From Viridibacterium sediminicola (GTDB taxonomy: Bacteria; Pseudomonadota; Gammaproteobacteria; Burkholderiales; Rhodocyclaceae), in NCBI RefSeq assembly GCF_039631295.1, contig NZ_JBDIVE010000009.1, positions 1 to 64,000 of the forward strand: 64,000 nucleotides of DNA, in the 5' to 3' direction. How positions within the stretch are numbered: the first letter of the stretch is position 1; every line of letters starts with the position of its first letter. The translations under genes and the position numbers were made by a program. Shown piece by piece: positions 15,120-25,201 of this stretch. Under the pieces are notes generated by a model that was given only the letters and a program-made list of their open reading frames with translations, was not told the DNA's origin and ran no database searches.

Positions 15120-18100
15120 TTATCGACGCAAATCCAGGGTGAAGGGGAAGTTGGGGTTGGGGGCTTCCTTCTTCACTTCGATCTTGCCCGGGGTGTGGCC
15201 CATGTGGGCGTAGCGCGCCAGGCGGCGGCCTTCGGCTTCGTAGGCGTTGATCGGGTAGGTTTCGTGGTTGCGGCCGCCGGGGTGGGCGACGTAGTAGGTC
15301 GCGCCGCCCATGGACTTGTTCATCCAGGTGTCGACGAGGTCGAAGACCAGCGGGTTGTGCGAGGGAATCGTCGGGTGCAGGGCACTCGGCGGGGCCCAGG
15401 CCTTGTAACGCACGCCAGCGACGAATTCGCCGATGTTGCCGGTGGGCGCGAGCGGAATGGCGCGGCCGTTGCAGGCGAGCACGTAACGGTCCGAGGCCAG
15501 GCCTTGCACATGCACCTGCATGCGTTCGACCGAGGAGTCGACGTAGCGCACGGTGCCGCCGGGCGCGCCTTCTTCACCCATGACGTGCCAGGGTTCGAGG
15601 GCGAAGCGCAACTCGAAGTTGGCGCCGCGCGAGGCGAATTCGCCGATCTTGGGGAAGCGGAACTCCATGTGCGGCGCGAACCAGTCGGTCTGCAGCGGAT
15701 AGCCGAAGTCGTTCATCTCGGTCATCACGTCGTTCAGATCCTGCTGCACGAAGTAGGGCAGCATGAAGCGGTCATGCAGCTCGGTGCTCCAGCGGGTGAG
15801 CTTTTCCGGCGCGTAGGGCTGTTGCCAGAAGCGGGCGATCAGTGCGCGCAGCAGCAGTTGCTGGGTGAGGCTCATCTGCGCGTGCGGCGGCATTTCGAAG
15901 GCGCGCAGTTCGAGCAGGCCGAGGCGGCCGGTGGGGCCGTCGGGCGAGTAGAGCTTGTCGATGCAGAACTCGCTGCGGTGGGTGTTGCCGGAGGAGTCGA
16001 TGAGCAGATTGCGCAGGATGCGGTCGATCAGCCAGGGTGGCGTGTAACCGCCCGGCTCGGGGATCTGCTTCATCGCGATCTCCATCTCATAGACGGAGTC
16101 GTTGCGCGCTTCGTCGATGCGCGGTGCCTGCGAGGTCGGGCCGATGAACATGCCCGAGAACAGGTAGGACAAGGACGGATGGTTGTGCCAGTAGGCGATC
16201 AGGCTCTTGAGCAGGTCGGGCCGGCGCAGGAAGGGCGAGTCGTTGGGCGTCTCGCCGCCGAGCACGAAGTGGTTGCCGCCGCCGGTGCCGGTGTGGCGGC
16301 CATCGAGCATGAATTTCTCGGTGGTCAGGCGCGACTGGTGCGCTTGCTCGTAGAGGTGGGTGGTGCGCTCGACCATGTCCTCCCAGCTCTCGGAAGGATG
16401 GATGTTCACTTCGAGCACGCCGGGGTCGGGCGTGATGCGGAAGCTTTGCAGACGCGGGTCGCGCGGCGGCTCGTAGCCTTCCATGATCACCGGGGTGTCG
16501 AGCTTGGCGGCGACGGCTTCGATGGCGGTGACGATTTCGAGGTAGTCCTCCAGCGCCGAGACCGGCGGCATGAAGATATACAGGCGGCCATTGCGCGGCT
16601 CGGCGCACATCGCGGTGCGGGTGATCCAGCCGGCGGACTGGCCGGCGGCCGGCGGCATGCGCTGGCGGTCGAGCAGTTCCTTGATGTGGGCCGGAATCTC
16701 GGCCTTCTGCGGCTTGTCGAGGCCGGCCAGCAGGGCATTGCGCTCGTCTTCGCTGACGCCGGGGGTCTGGAACAGGCGACGGATCGCGTCATAGGCCGGC
16801 AGCGGCGGGAAGGGCACGCTCTGGTCGATGTCGTACTGCCAGGGGTAGTCGCCCTTGCTGACATAGGGTTGCGAGTCCAGCGGCAGGCGGTAGCCAATCG
16901 GCGAATCGCCGGGCACCAGGTAGCAGCGCTCGGTACGCAGGAACCACGGCCCGCTCTGCCAGCGGCTGGGGCCGCTGTACTGACGCGAGATCGGCAGCAC
17001 GCAGCCGACCACCTTGTCGAGGCCCTGGTGGAAGACCTTGCGCAGGCGCTCGCGCTCCATTTCGTCGTCGAGCTTGGCGTCGAACGGGTCGACGTTGATC
17101 GGCAGCTTGCGTTCGCGCCACAGGTAGTACCAGACGTCTTCGTAAGCCGGGAAGACGTACTTGGGATCGAGGCCCAGCGCTTCGGCGAGGCCGGCGAGGA
17201 AGGCGGCGGCGGTCTCTTCGTTGGCGCCGTAATCCTTGTGTTCGTCAGCGTAGAGATCGAGGTTGTCCCAGATCGGCTGGCCGTCCTTGCGCCAGAAGCA
17301 GGACAGCGACCAGCGCGGCAGCTGCTCGCCGGGATACCACTTGCCCTGGCCGAAGTGCAGCAGGCCCTTGGGCGCGTACTTTTCCTTCATGCGGTAGAGC
17401 AGGTCGGCGCCAAGCAGGCGCTTCTTCGGCCCCATCGCCTCGGTGTTCCACTCGGCGCCGTCGCGGTCGTCAAGCGAGACGAAGGTCGGCTCGCCGCCCA
17501 TGGTCAGGCGCACGTCGTGTTTGCTGAGGTCGCCATCGATCAGGTGGCCCAGCGCTTCGATGCTGGTCCATTGCGCTTCGGTGTAGGGCTTGGTGACGCG
17601 CGGGGCTTCCCACACGCGCTCGACCTTCATGATGTGTTCGAACTCGCATTCGGCTTCGTCGGCATAGCCGAACACCGGCGCGGCGGACGAGGGCTCGGGC
17701 GTGCAGGCCAGCGGAATATGGCCTTCGCCGGCGAAGAGGCCCGAGGTCGGGTCCAGCCCGATCCAGCCGGCGCCGGGCAGATAGACCTCGCACCAGGCGT
17801 GCAGATCGGTGAAGTCGGCTTCGGGGCCGCTGGGGCCGTCGAGCGATTTCACATCAGCGGTGAGCTGGATCAGGTAGCCGGAGACGAAGCGCGCCGCCAG
17901 GCCCAGGTGGCGCAGTACCTGCACCAGCAGCCAGCCGGAGTCACGGCAAGAGCCGAGCGCCTTGTCCAGCGTCTCTTCCGGCGTCTGCACGCCGGGTTCG
18001 AGGCGGATCGTGTAATTGACCGCTTGCTGCACCTTCTGGTTGATACGCACCAGGAAGTCGGCGCTGCTGACCGGATCGAGATTGATCGAGTTGAGGAATT

Positions 18101-18485
18101 CGGTGAATTTCGGCGTCGCCGGCAGCTTGATCAGGTAGGGCGCCAGCTCGCGGGCGAGGTCGGGCTCGTAGTTGAAGGGGAACTTCTCGGCGTAGGGCTC
18201 GAGGAAGAAGTCGAAGGGATTGATCACCGACAGCTCGGCCACCAGGTCGATCTCGACCTTGAACTCGCGCGTCTTCTCGGGGAACACGAGGCGCGCCAGA
18301 TAGTTGCTCTGCGGGTCTTGCTGCCAGTTGATGAAGTGCTCGCCCGGGGTGATGCGCTGCGAGTAGGCGAGGATCGGCGTGCGGCAATGCGGTGCCGGGC
18401 GCAGGCGGACGATCTGCGGACTCAGGCCGACCAGGCGGTCGTAGCGGTAGTGCGTGATATGGGTGAGTTTGACGTGAATGGACAC
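15120..18485 (-). CDS. Transglutaminase-like protein with C-terminal DUF2126 domain
   Basis: A 1121-aa protein. The N-terminal part (about 1-300) is a bacterial transglutaminase-like cysteine proteinase domain: the Cys of GSCRDSGWLLVQVLRHLGL near 181, His of DLHAWCEVYLPG near 227 and Asp of GLDPTSG near 243. Residues from about 305 onward are the long DUF2126 region (GGEPTFVS, RHTGTGGGNHFVLGG, SSERMQVHVQG-like segment). The domain pair is known from operons linked to peptide or cyanophycin-like metabolism with ATP-grasp and alpha-E proteins, which are absent here. No signal peptide; single-gene transcription unit ending in a hairpin terminator. Confidence 0.85.
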   Translation of the reverse strand: MSIHVKLTHITHYRYDRLVGLSPQIVRLRPAPHCRTPILAYSQRITPGEHFINWQQDPQSNYLARLVFPEKTREFKVEIDLVAELSVINPFDFFLEPYAEKFPFNYEPDLARELAPYLIKLPATPKFTEFLNSINLDPVSSADFLVRINQKVQQAVNYTIRLEPGVQTPEETLDKALGSCRDSGWLLVQVLRHLGLAARFVSGYLIQLTADVKSLDGPSGPEADFTDLHAWCEVYLPGAGWIGLDPTSGLFAGEGHIPLACTPEPSSAAPVFGYADEAECEFEHIMKVERVWEAPRVTKPYTEAQWTSIEALGHLIDGDLSKHDVRLTMGGEPTFVSLDDRDGAEWNTEAMGPKKRLLGADLLYRMKEKYAPKGLLHFGQGKWYPGEQLPRWSLSCFWRKDGQPIWDNLDLYADEHKDYGANEETAAAFLAGLAEALGLDPKYVFPAYEDVWYYLWRERKLPINVDPFDAKLDDEMERERLRKVFHQGLDKVVGCVLPISRQYSGPSRWQSGPWFLRTERCYLVPGDSPIGYRLPLDSQPYVSKGDYPWQYDIDQSVPFPPLPAYDAIRRLFQTPGVSEDERNALLAGLDKPQKAEIPAHIKELLDRQRMPPAAGQSAGWITRTAMCAEPRNGRLYIFMPPVSALEDYLEIVTAIEAVAAKLDTPVIMEGYEPPRDPRLQSFRITPDPGVLEVNIHPSESWEDMVERTTHLYEQAHQSRLTTEKFMLDGRHTGTGGGNHFVLGGETPNDSPFLRRPDLLKSLIAYWHNHPSLSYLFSGMFIGPTSQAPRIDEARNDSVYEMEIAMKQIPEPGGYTPPWLIDRILRNLLIDSSGNTHRSEFCIDKLYSPDGPTGRLGLLELRAFEMPPHAQMSLTQQLLLRALIARFWQQPYAPEKLTRWSTELHDRFMLPYFVQQDLNDVMTEMNDFGYPLQTDWFAPHMEFRFPKIGEFASRGANFELRFALEPWHVMGEEGAPGGTVRYVDSSVERMQVHVQGLASDRYVLACNGRAIPLAPTGNIGEFVAGVRYKAWAPPSALHPTIPSHNPLVFDLVDTWMNKSMGGATYYVAHPGGRNHETYPINAYEAEGRRLARYAHMGHTPGKIEVKKEAPNPNFPFTLDLRR

Positions 18486-18697
18486 GGTGCCTGCCTGTCT
18501 GTGGAAGGTTGAGGGGCAATGCTTCGGTCAAGACCTAAGCAAGTAGTGTGCAGCACCCTTATAGCGCATCTGTGTGTCAAATACTTGCGTCTGCGGCACC
18601 GAGTGCTGGCGCGCTCAGGCGGGCTGCCTGCTGGCATGCACCATGATGGTGGTCGGTGAGGGGGATATCCAGACAGAATGGGTGCAGGGCTGGGTGG

Positions 18698-18772
18698 TGG
18701 TCCCTCCGACAGGAATCGAACCTGTATTTGCCGCTTAGGAGGCGGCCGTTCTATCCATTGAACTACGGCGGG
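18698..18772 (-). tRNA. tRNA-Arg (anticodon CCT)
   Basis: A 75-nt cloverleaf including an encoded CCA. Anticodon stem GCCGC/GCGGC holds loop CTCCTAA (anticodon CCT); the T-arm is ACAGG-TTCGATT-CCTGT and the D-arm GTTC-AATGGATA-GAAC. The acceptor stem CCCGCCG/CGGAGGG has one G-A mismatch at pair 4-69, which is unusual. It reads AGG codons, which are rare in GC-rich proteobacteria. Confidence 0.9.
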
Positions 18773-18919
18773 CGATGGCTGCGGATTGTAGCGGTTCGCC
18801 GCCGCCTTGCGTTGACTGCGATGCATGGCCAGCGCATGGGCGCGGTGTGGAAAGGGATGAGACCTGGCCGGGCGAGGCGGGTAGAATCGCGCTCTCGTTT
18901 CCATTTGCCGTGATCTGCC

Positions 18920-20863
<1,944 letters not shown>

Positions 20864-20872
<9 letters not shown>

Positions 20873-22372
20873 GCGCGCCTTGCGCCGCCGCCACAGCGCC
20901 AGCGCGGCAATCGCCAGCAAGGCCGCCAGCACCGGCTTGTTGCCCCAGCGCGCATAGGGCGTCAGGCCGCCATAGCCGCGCACATCGGCTTCGATGGCGC
21001 CGGCCGTGAAGCCGGGCAGCAGATGCGGCACCGAGCCGTCGGGCATGACGATGGCGGTGGCGCCGGTATTGGTACTGCGCAGCATCGGCCGGCCCGCCTC
21101 CATGGCGCGGAAGCGCGCGATCTGCAGGTGTTGCGGCTGGGCGTGGAAGTCGCCATACCAGGCCAGATTGCTCATGTTGAGCATCAGCGTGGCTTCCGGC
21201 AGGGCGTAGATCAGCTCCTCGCCGAACACGTCTTCGTAGCAGATATTGACCGCCACCTTCTGCGTGCCGATGCGCATCGTCGGCTGCTCTTCCGCGCCGC
21301 GTGTCTGGTCGGCCATCGGGATATTGATCAGGGTCAGCAGCCAGTGCATCGAGGGCGGGGCGTATTCGCCGAAGGGCAGCAGGTGCTGCTTGCTGTACAC
21401 CTGGCGCGGCTGGGTGCCGTGCGAGATGGCGCTGTTGAACAGATGGCCCTGGGCGTCGCGCGTGAAGGTGCCGGTGATGACATCGCCACCGCGCGCCTTG
21501 GCCGCGCTGGCGAGGGCGTCGAGGTAGCCCTCGGGCAGCTGTTCTTCGAGCAGCGGCAGAGTGGTTTCGGGCAGGGCGACCAGTTGCGCCGGATGCGCCT
21601 GGGTCAGCTCCAGATTGCGCATCAGCCATTCGCCGAGGCGTTCGCGCTCCCATTTGAGGTTTTGCGGGATATTCGGCTGGATCAGCGCGACGCGGATCGG
21701 CTCGCCGACCGGCGTGGTCCATGCCACCAGGCGCAGCGCCGCGCCGCCGGCGAGAATGGCCAGCGCGGCGAGGCCCGCGCGCAGACGGCGTTGTGGGTCG
21801 CGAACGGCCAGCACCAGCAGGGCGCTGACGAGGATCAGCAGCAAGCCCACGCCATAGCTGCCGAACAGCGGCGCGTAGCCGGCCAGCGGGCTGGGTGGTG
21901 TCTGCGTGTAGCCGACGGCCAGCCAGGGCACGCCGGTGAATACCCAGCCGCGCAGCAGCTCGCCCGCCGTCCAGCAGGCGGCGCCGAGCAGGGCGTCGAG
22001 CCATACACAGCCGCTGCGCAGGCGTGCGAACAGCCAGCCGGCAAACGCGCCCCACAAGGCGAGGTAAGCGAAGAAGATCGACAGGAAGAAGATCGCCAGC
22101 GGCGTGGCCATGCCGCCAAAGGTGTGGAAGGCGACGAACAGCCAGCCGCCACCGGTCCAGAACTGGCCGAAGCCCCAGGCCAGGCCGAGGCCGGCGGCGC
22201 GGCGCGGGCTGGCCGGCTGCCACAGGCACCACAGCACGGCCCAGCTGGCCGCCATCAGCGGAAAGAGATTGAAGGGCGCGTAAGCGAAGACCGTCAGCGC
22301 GCCGGCCACGAAGGCGATCAGGCTCTGGCGGACGAGGCTTTGCTCGGTGAGGCGGAAGTGCGGCAAATGCAT
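20864..22372 (-). CDS. lnt: Apolipoprotein N-acyltransferase
   Basis: A 502-aa inner-membrane enzyme that adds the third acyl chain to lipoproteins. Six to seven N-terminal transmembrane helices are followed by a periplasmic nitrilase-like domain with Glu in VALPETTLPL, Lys in YSKQHLLPFGEYAP and Cys in VNICYEDVFGEEL; a final helix closes the protein. Start 22372 (MHLPHFRLTEQSL) gives the usual length; an upstream ATG at 22444 would add 24 atypical residues. The 3' end overlaps uup by nine bases in convergent orientation. Confidence 0.9.
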
Positions 22373-22489
22373 GGCGAGGTGCAGCGGGGCGTGGCGGAAA
22401 AGGGTGCCCGGATTAAACCCGCAAATTGTGAACTTGGCTATCACTTGCCTGTCACTTGCGGCAGGCTGCGATCACATCAACAAATGCAA

Positions 22490-22520
22490 TTGCGAACCAT
22501 TCTCATTTGTGTAGAATGAG
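22490..22520 (+). promoter_or_regulatory. Candidate Fur box upstream of two small paralogous genes
   Basis: The sequence TTGCGAACCATTCTCATTTG (22490-22509) resembles the proteobacterial Fur consensus (GCGAAT.ATTCTCATT). The next bases add an inverted repeat, CTCATT (22502-22507) with AATGAG (22515-22520). It lies about 40-55 bases before the ATG at 22547 and would also cover the lnt promoter region on the other strand. Confidence 0.6.
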
Positions 22521-22546
22521 GGCTCTGATCCTCCACGGAGTTCACC

Positions 22547-22786
22547 ATGGCCGAGCTGCACACCCAAAACCACACTTCCCTGGCGGGCGCGACGCTCTTC
22601 GCGATGACCCGCTATGTCGAGTCGCCCTGCGTCGAGAACGCCCAGCTGGTGGCCCGCCACCTCGAATGCGCGGCCGAGCAGCAGGCCGATCCGCGTCTGG
22701 CTGATCTGTGCTTTGCGCTGGCTCTGCGCTGGCGTGGTTACATCATGCGCAGCCTGAGCGCCACGGCACTGCCGGGAGCACACTGA
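22547..22786 (+). CDS. Small Fur-linked protein, paralogue 1
   Basis: A 79-aa soluble, helical protein starting MAELHTQNHTSLAGATLFAMTRYVE. The block LFAMTRY(V/M)E followed by (L/I)..HLEC.AE is shared with the next gene, so the two are tandem paralogues. A GGAG site lies 8 bases before the ATG and a candidate Fur box upstream. Similar short Fur-associated ORFs occur near iron and oxidative-stress genes in other proteobacteria, but no function is assigned here. Confidence 0.65.
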   Translation: MAELHTQNHTSLAGATLFAMTRYVESPCVENAQLVARHLECAAEQQADPRLADLCFALALRWRGYIMRSLSATALPGAH

Positions 22787-22787
22787 G

Positions 22788-23072
22788 ATGGGTGCCTTTG
22801 ACAGCATTGCGCTGCTCTCCGATCTGGCCCTGGCCTCGCGCACGCCCGCCCTGGCCAGCACCTTGCTGGCGATGACGCGTTACATGGAGTGGCCGACCGA
22901 GGGCGCCGCCCAGGCCATTGCCTGTCATCTTGATTGCGTCGCCGAGGACGAAGACTGCGACGCCGCCACGCGCGCCATCGCCGCCTTGCTGGCGCGCTGC
23001 TGGCTGTATGGCGGCATCGCCGAGAACCTGGTCGATGCGCGCCTGGCCGAGCATGCGCGTTACGCTGACTGA
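22788..23072 (+). CDS. Small Fur-linked protein, paralogue 2
   Basis: A 94-aa soluble protein sharing LASTLLAMTRYMEWP and ACHLDCVAEDED with the preceding gene (LAGATLFAMTRYVESP, ARHLECAAEQQ), after an extra N-terminal segment. It starts one base after that gene's stop, so the pair is one transcription unit. An acidic, Cys/His-bearing centre (HLDC) is conserved between both and could contact metal; this is inference. No named family is recognised. Confidence 0.65.
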   Translation: MGAFDSIALLSDLALASRTPALASTLLAMTRYMEWPTEGAAQAIACHLDCVAEDEDCDAATRAIAALLARCWLYGGIAENLVDARLAEHARYAD

Positions 23073-23078
23073 GCGCGC

Positions 23079-24641
23079 TTACTTGTCGCTGCGGTGCGGG
23101 TCGTAGTGCGGCAGCTTCAGCGCCAGCATGACCGCGAAGAGGACCACGACGGCGCAGCCCAGATAGACGTGGTGCACGCCCTTGATCAAGCCGACGCGGA
23201 TCTCGTCGAGTAGCGGCTGGGCGGCGAAGTGCAGGCGCGTTGCCAGCTCGGCCAGCGCCGCCTGATCCTGCACGCGAACCAGGATCTGCGGCGTGTCGAG
23301 CAGCTTGTCGAGCGCGGCATCGTGCAGATCATGTGCGGCCAGCAGGCTGCTGACGTGGCGCGAATAGCTGCTGTTGACGATCACCGCCGCCAGGCTGGTG
23401 CCGACCATGCTGCCGAGCATGCGCGTGGTCTGGATCAGCGCCGAAGCGACGCCGATGTCGCGGCGTTCGACCACCGCCTGGATCTGCAAGGTCAGATTGG
23501 GTAGCTGGAAGCCCAGCGCCAGCCCGCACACCCCGAAGGCGAACATGCCGACGAACTGCGGGCTGTCGGCATGCATCTGGATCAGCAGCAGGCAGCCTGC
23601 GAGCAAGCCGATCTGGCCGTAGGCGATCAGGCGTTCAGGACGGCGCAGCTGCGAGATCAGGCGGCCGTTGATGATGCTGCCGACGGTGATCAGCACCAGC
23701 AGCGGCGTCAGCAGCAGGCCGGCGGTCTTCGGCGAGAGGTCGAAACCGCCCTGCAGCAGCAGCGGCGAGTAATAGATCAACACAAACATCACCAGGCCGG
23801 TCAGCGCGCCGAGAGCGGTGAGCTGGCGCACCGCGCGATTGGCGAACAGCCGCGCCGGGATGATTGGCGCCCGTGAGTGCTGCTGGTGCCAGATGAACAG
23901 TGCACCGCCGGCCAGTGCGGCGAGCGCCAGACCGATGAACTGCAGCTGCAGGAAACCGTGCATCTGGCCGTGTTCGGTGGCCAGCAACAAACAGCTGATG
24001 CTGGCGGCCAGCAAGAGTGCGCCAAGCCAGTCGATGGATTTATCACTGCCCTTGTGATGCATGATGTGCGGCAGGTAGCGCGCAATCACCGGCAGGGCCA
24101 GCAAGGCCACCGGGAGATTGACGTAGAACACGCTGCGCCAGCCGGCATGCTCGGTCAGCCAGCCGCCCAGCGAGGGACCGATGGCGGTGGAAATGCCGAA
24201 GGTTGCCGACAGCATGGCTTGCCAGCGCACGCGCTGGATACGGTCGGGGAACAGATCGCTGACCGAGGCGAAGGCCACCCCGGTCAGCATGCCGCCGCCA
24301 ATGCCTTGCAGGCCACGGGCCAGCACCAGCTGCAACATGCTCTGCGAGAGCCCACAAAGCGCTGAGGCCAGGGTGAATAGCAGGATCGAGCCGATGACGA
24401 AGGGCTTGCGGCCGTAGAGGTCGCCCAGGCGGCCCATGATCGGAATCATCACCGCATTGGTCAGCAGGTAGGCCGAGGCGGTCCAGGTGTAGAGCTCGTA
24501 GCCTTGCAGCTCGGCGATGATGCGCGGCATGGCGGTGCCGACCACGGTGCTGTCGAGGGCGATCAGCATGATCACCAGACAGATGCCGATCATGGCCGAG
24601 AGTGAGGCGGAAAAACTGCGCGGTGCTGCGGCTGCGTTCAT
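23079..24641 (-). CDS. MFS drug efflux transporter, DHA2 (EmrB/QacA) family
   Basis: A 520-aa membrane protein with about 14 predicted helices. The DHA2 motif C region LDSTVVGTAMPRIIAEL near 30-47, motif A GRLGDLYGRKP near 80-90, and motif SLGGWLTEHAGWRSVFYVNLP near 155 are present. It would export lipophilic compounds with proton counterflow. Start 24641 (MNAAAAPRSF) is chosen over 24767, which overlaps the regulator gene. The MarR-type regulator gene ends 19 bases upstream, and both are read from the same promoter. Confidence 0.88.
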   Translation of the reverse strand: MNAAAAPRSFSASLSAMIGICLVIMLIALDSTVVGTAMPRIIAELQGYELYTWTASAYLLTNAVMIPIMGRLGDLYGRKPFVIGSILLFTLASALCGLSQSMLQLVLARGLQGIGGGMLTGVAFASVSDLFPDRIQRVRWQAMLSATFGISTAIGPSLGGWLTEHAGWRSVFYVNLPVALLALPVIARYLPHIMHHKGSDKSIDWLGALLLAASISCLLLATEHGQMHGFLQLQFIGLALAALAGGALFIWHQQHSRAPIIPARLFANRAVRQLTALGALTGLVMFVLIYYSPLLLQGGFDLSPKTAGLLLTPLLVLITVGSIINGRLISQLRRPERLIAYGQIGLLAGCLLLIQMHADSPQFVGMFAFGVCGLALGFQLPNLTLQIQAVVERRDIGVASALIQTTRMLGSMVGTSLAAVIVNSSYSRHVSSLLAAHDLHDAALDKLLDTPQILVRVQDQAALAELATRLHFAAQPLLDEIRVGLIKGVHHVYLGCAVVVLFAVMLALKLPHYDPHRSDK

Positions 24642-24660
24642 GTTGGGTGCTTCCGGATGT

Positions 24661-25092
24661 TCAGGTGTTGTCGGCCTGTTCTTGCAAGGCGTCGCGCAAT
24701 TCGCGCAGCGCGGCGATGAGGCGCTCGCGCGAGTCTTCGGGCAGGGTTTGCAGCACGCCATGGGCATGGGCGTTCATGCGCGCCTCGACCTCGCGGGCGG
24801 CAAGCTTGCCGGCCTCGGTGAGCTGCAATTGCACGCTGCGGCGGTCGCTCTCCAGCGTGTTGCGCAGCACCCAGCCCTGCTGCACCAGCTTGTCGACCGA
24901 GCGGCTGACCCAGCTCTTCTCCAGCCCCAGGCAGCGGCCGAATTCGGCCTGGGTCACCGTGCCCCGCCGCAGCAAGGTCACCAGCATGCGCCCCTGCGGC
25001 GGCGTACCGCCGTCGTGCAGGTATTTGCGCTGCGCGGTGATGAACAGACGCATCGCGTCGCGGAGGACGTCGGTGTCGGCAGAAGCGGGCAT
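24661..25092 (-). CDS. MarR-family transcription regulator
   Basis: A 143-aa protein with a winged helix: TLLRRGTVTQAEFGRCLGLEKSWVSRSVDKLVQQGWVLR (about 40-79) and wing ESDRRSVQLQLTEAG. MarR proteins are dimeric repressors released by small ligands. It precedes a DHA2 efflux gene on the same strand and a perfect palindrome lies 38 bases upstream of its start, consistent with autoregulation of the regulator-pump operon. Confidence 0.88.
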   Translation of the reverse strand: MPASADTDVLRDAMRLFITAQRKYLHDGGTPPQGRMLVTLLRRGTVTQAEFGRCLGLEKSWVSRSVDKLVQQGWVLRNTLESDRRSVQLQLTEAGKLAAREVEARMNAHAHGVLQTLPEDSRERLIAALRELRDALQEQADNT

Positions 25093-25129
25093 TGAGAAGC
25101 GGGCAGAAAGTGCGGGATGGGTTTGATGT

Positions 25130-25150
25130 TATACGCAACGATTGCGTATA
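25130..25150. promoter_or_regulatory. Candidate MarR operator
   Basis: Perfect 9-base inverted repeats, TATACGCAA (25130-25138) and TTGCGTATA (25142-25150), with spacer CGA. This 21-base palindrome lies just upstream of the MarR gene and is of the size bound by MarR dimers. Confidence 0.7.
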
Positions 25151-25201
25151 GCAACTATTTGCACGCAGGGACGCGCAACTGGCTACGCCAGACTCCGCCA
25201 A

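Noticed and set aside
15195..18512. 1105-residue plus-strand open frame opposite the transglutaminase-like gene
   Set aside because: It is the complement of a gene with clear catalytic motifs; its composition (Gly/Ala/Arg/Val/His) is what GC-rich antisense frames give, and no motif or start site supports it.
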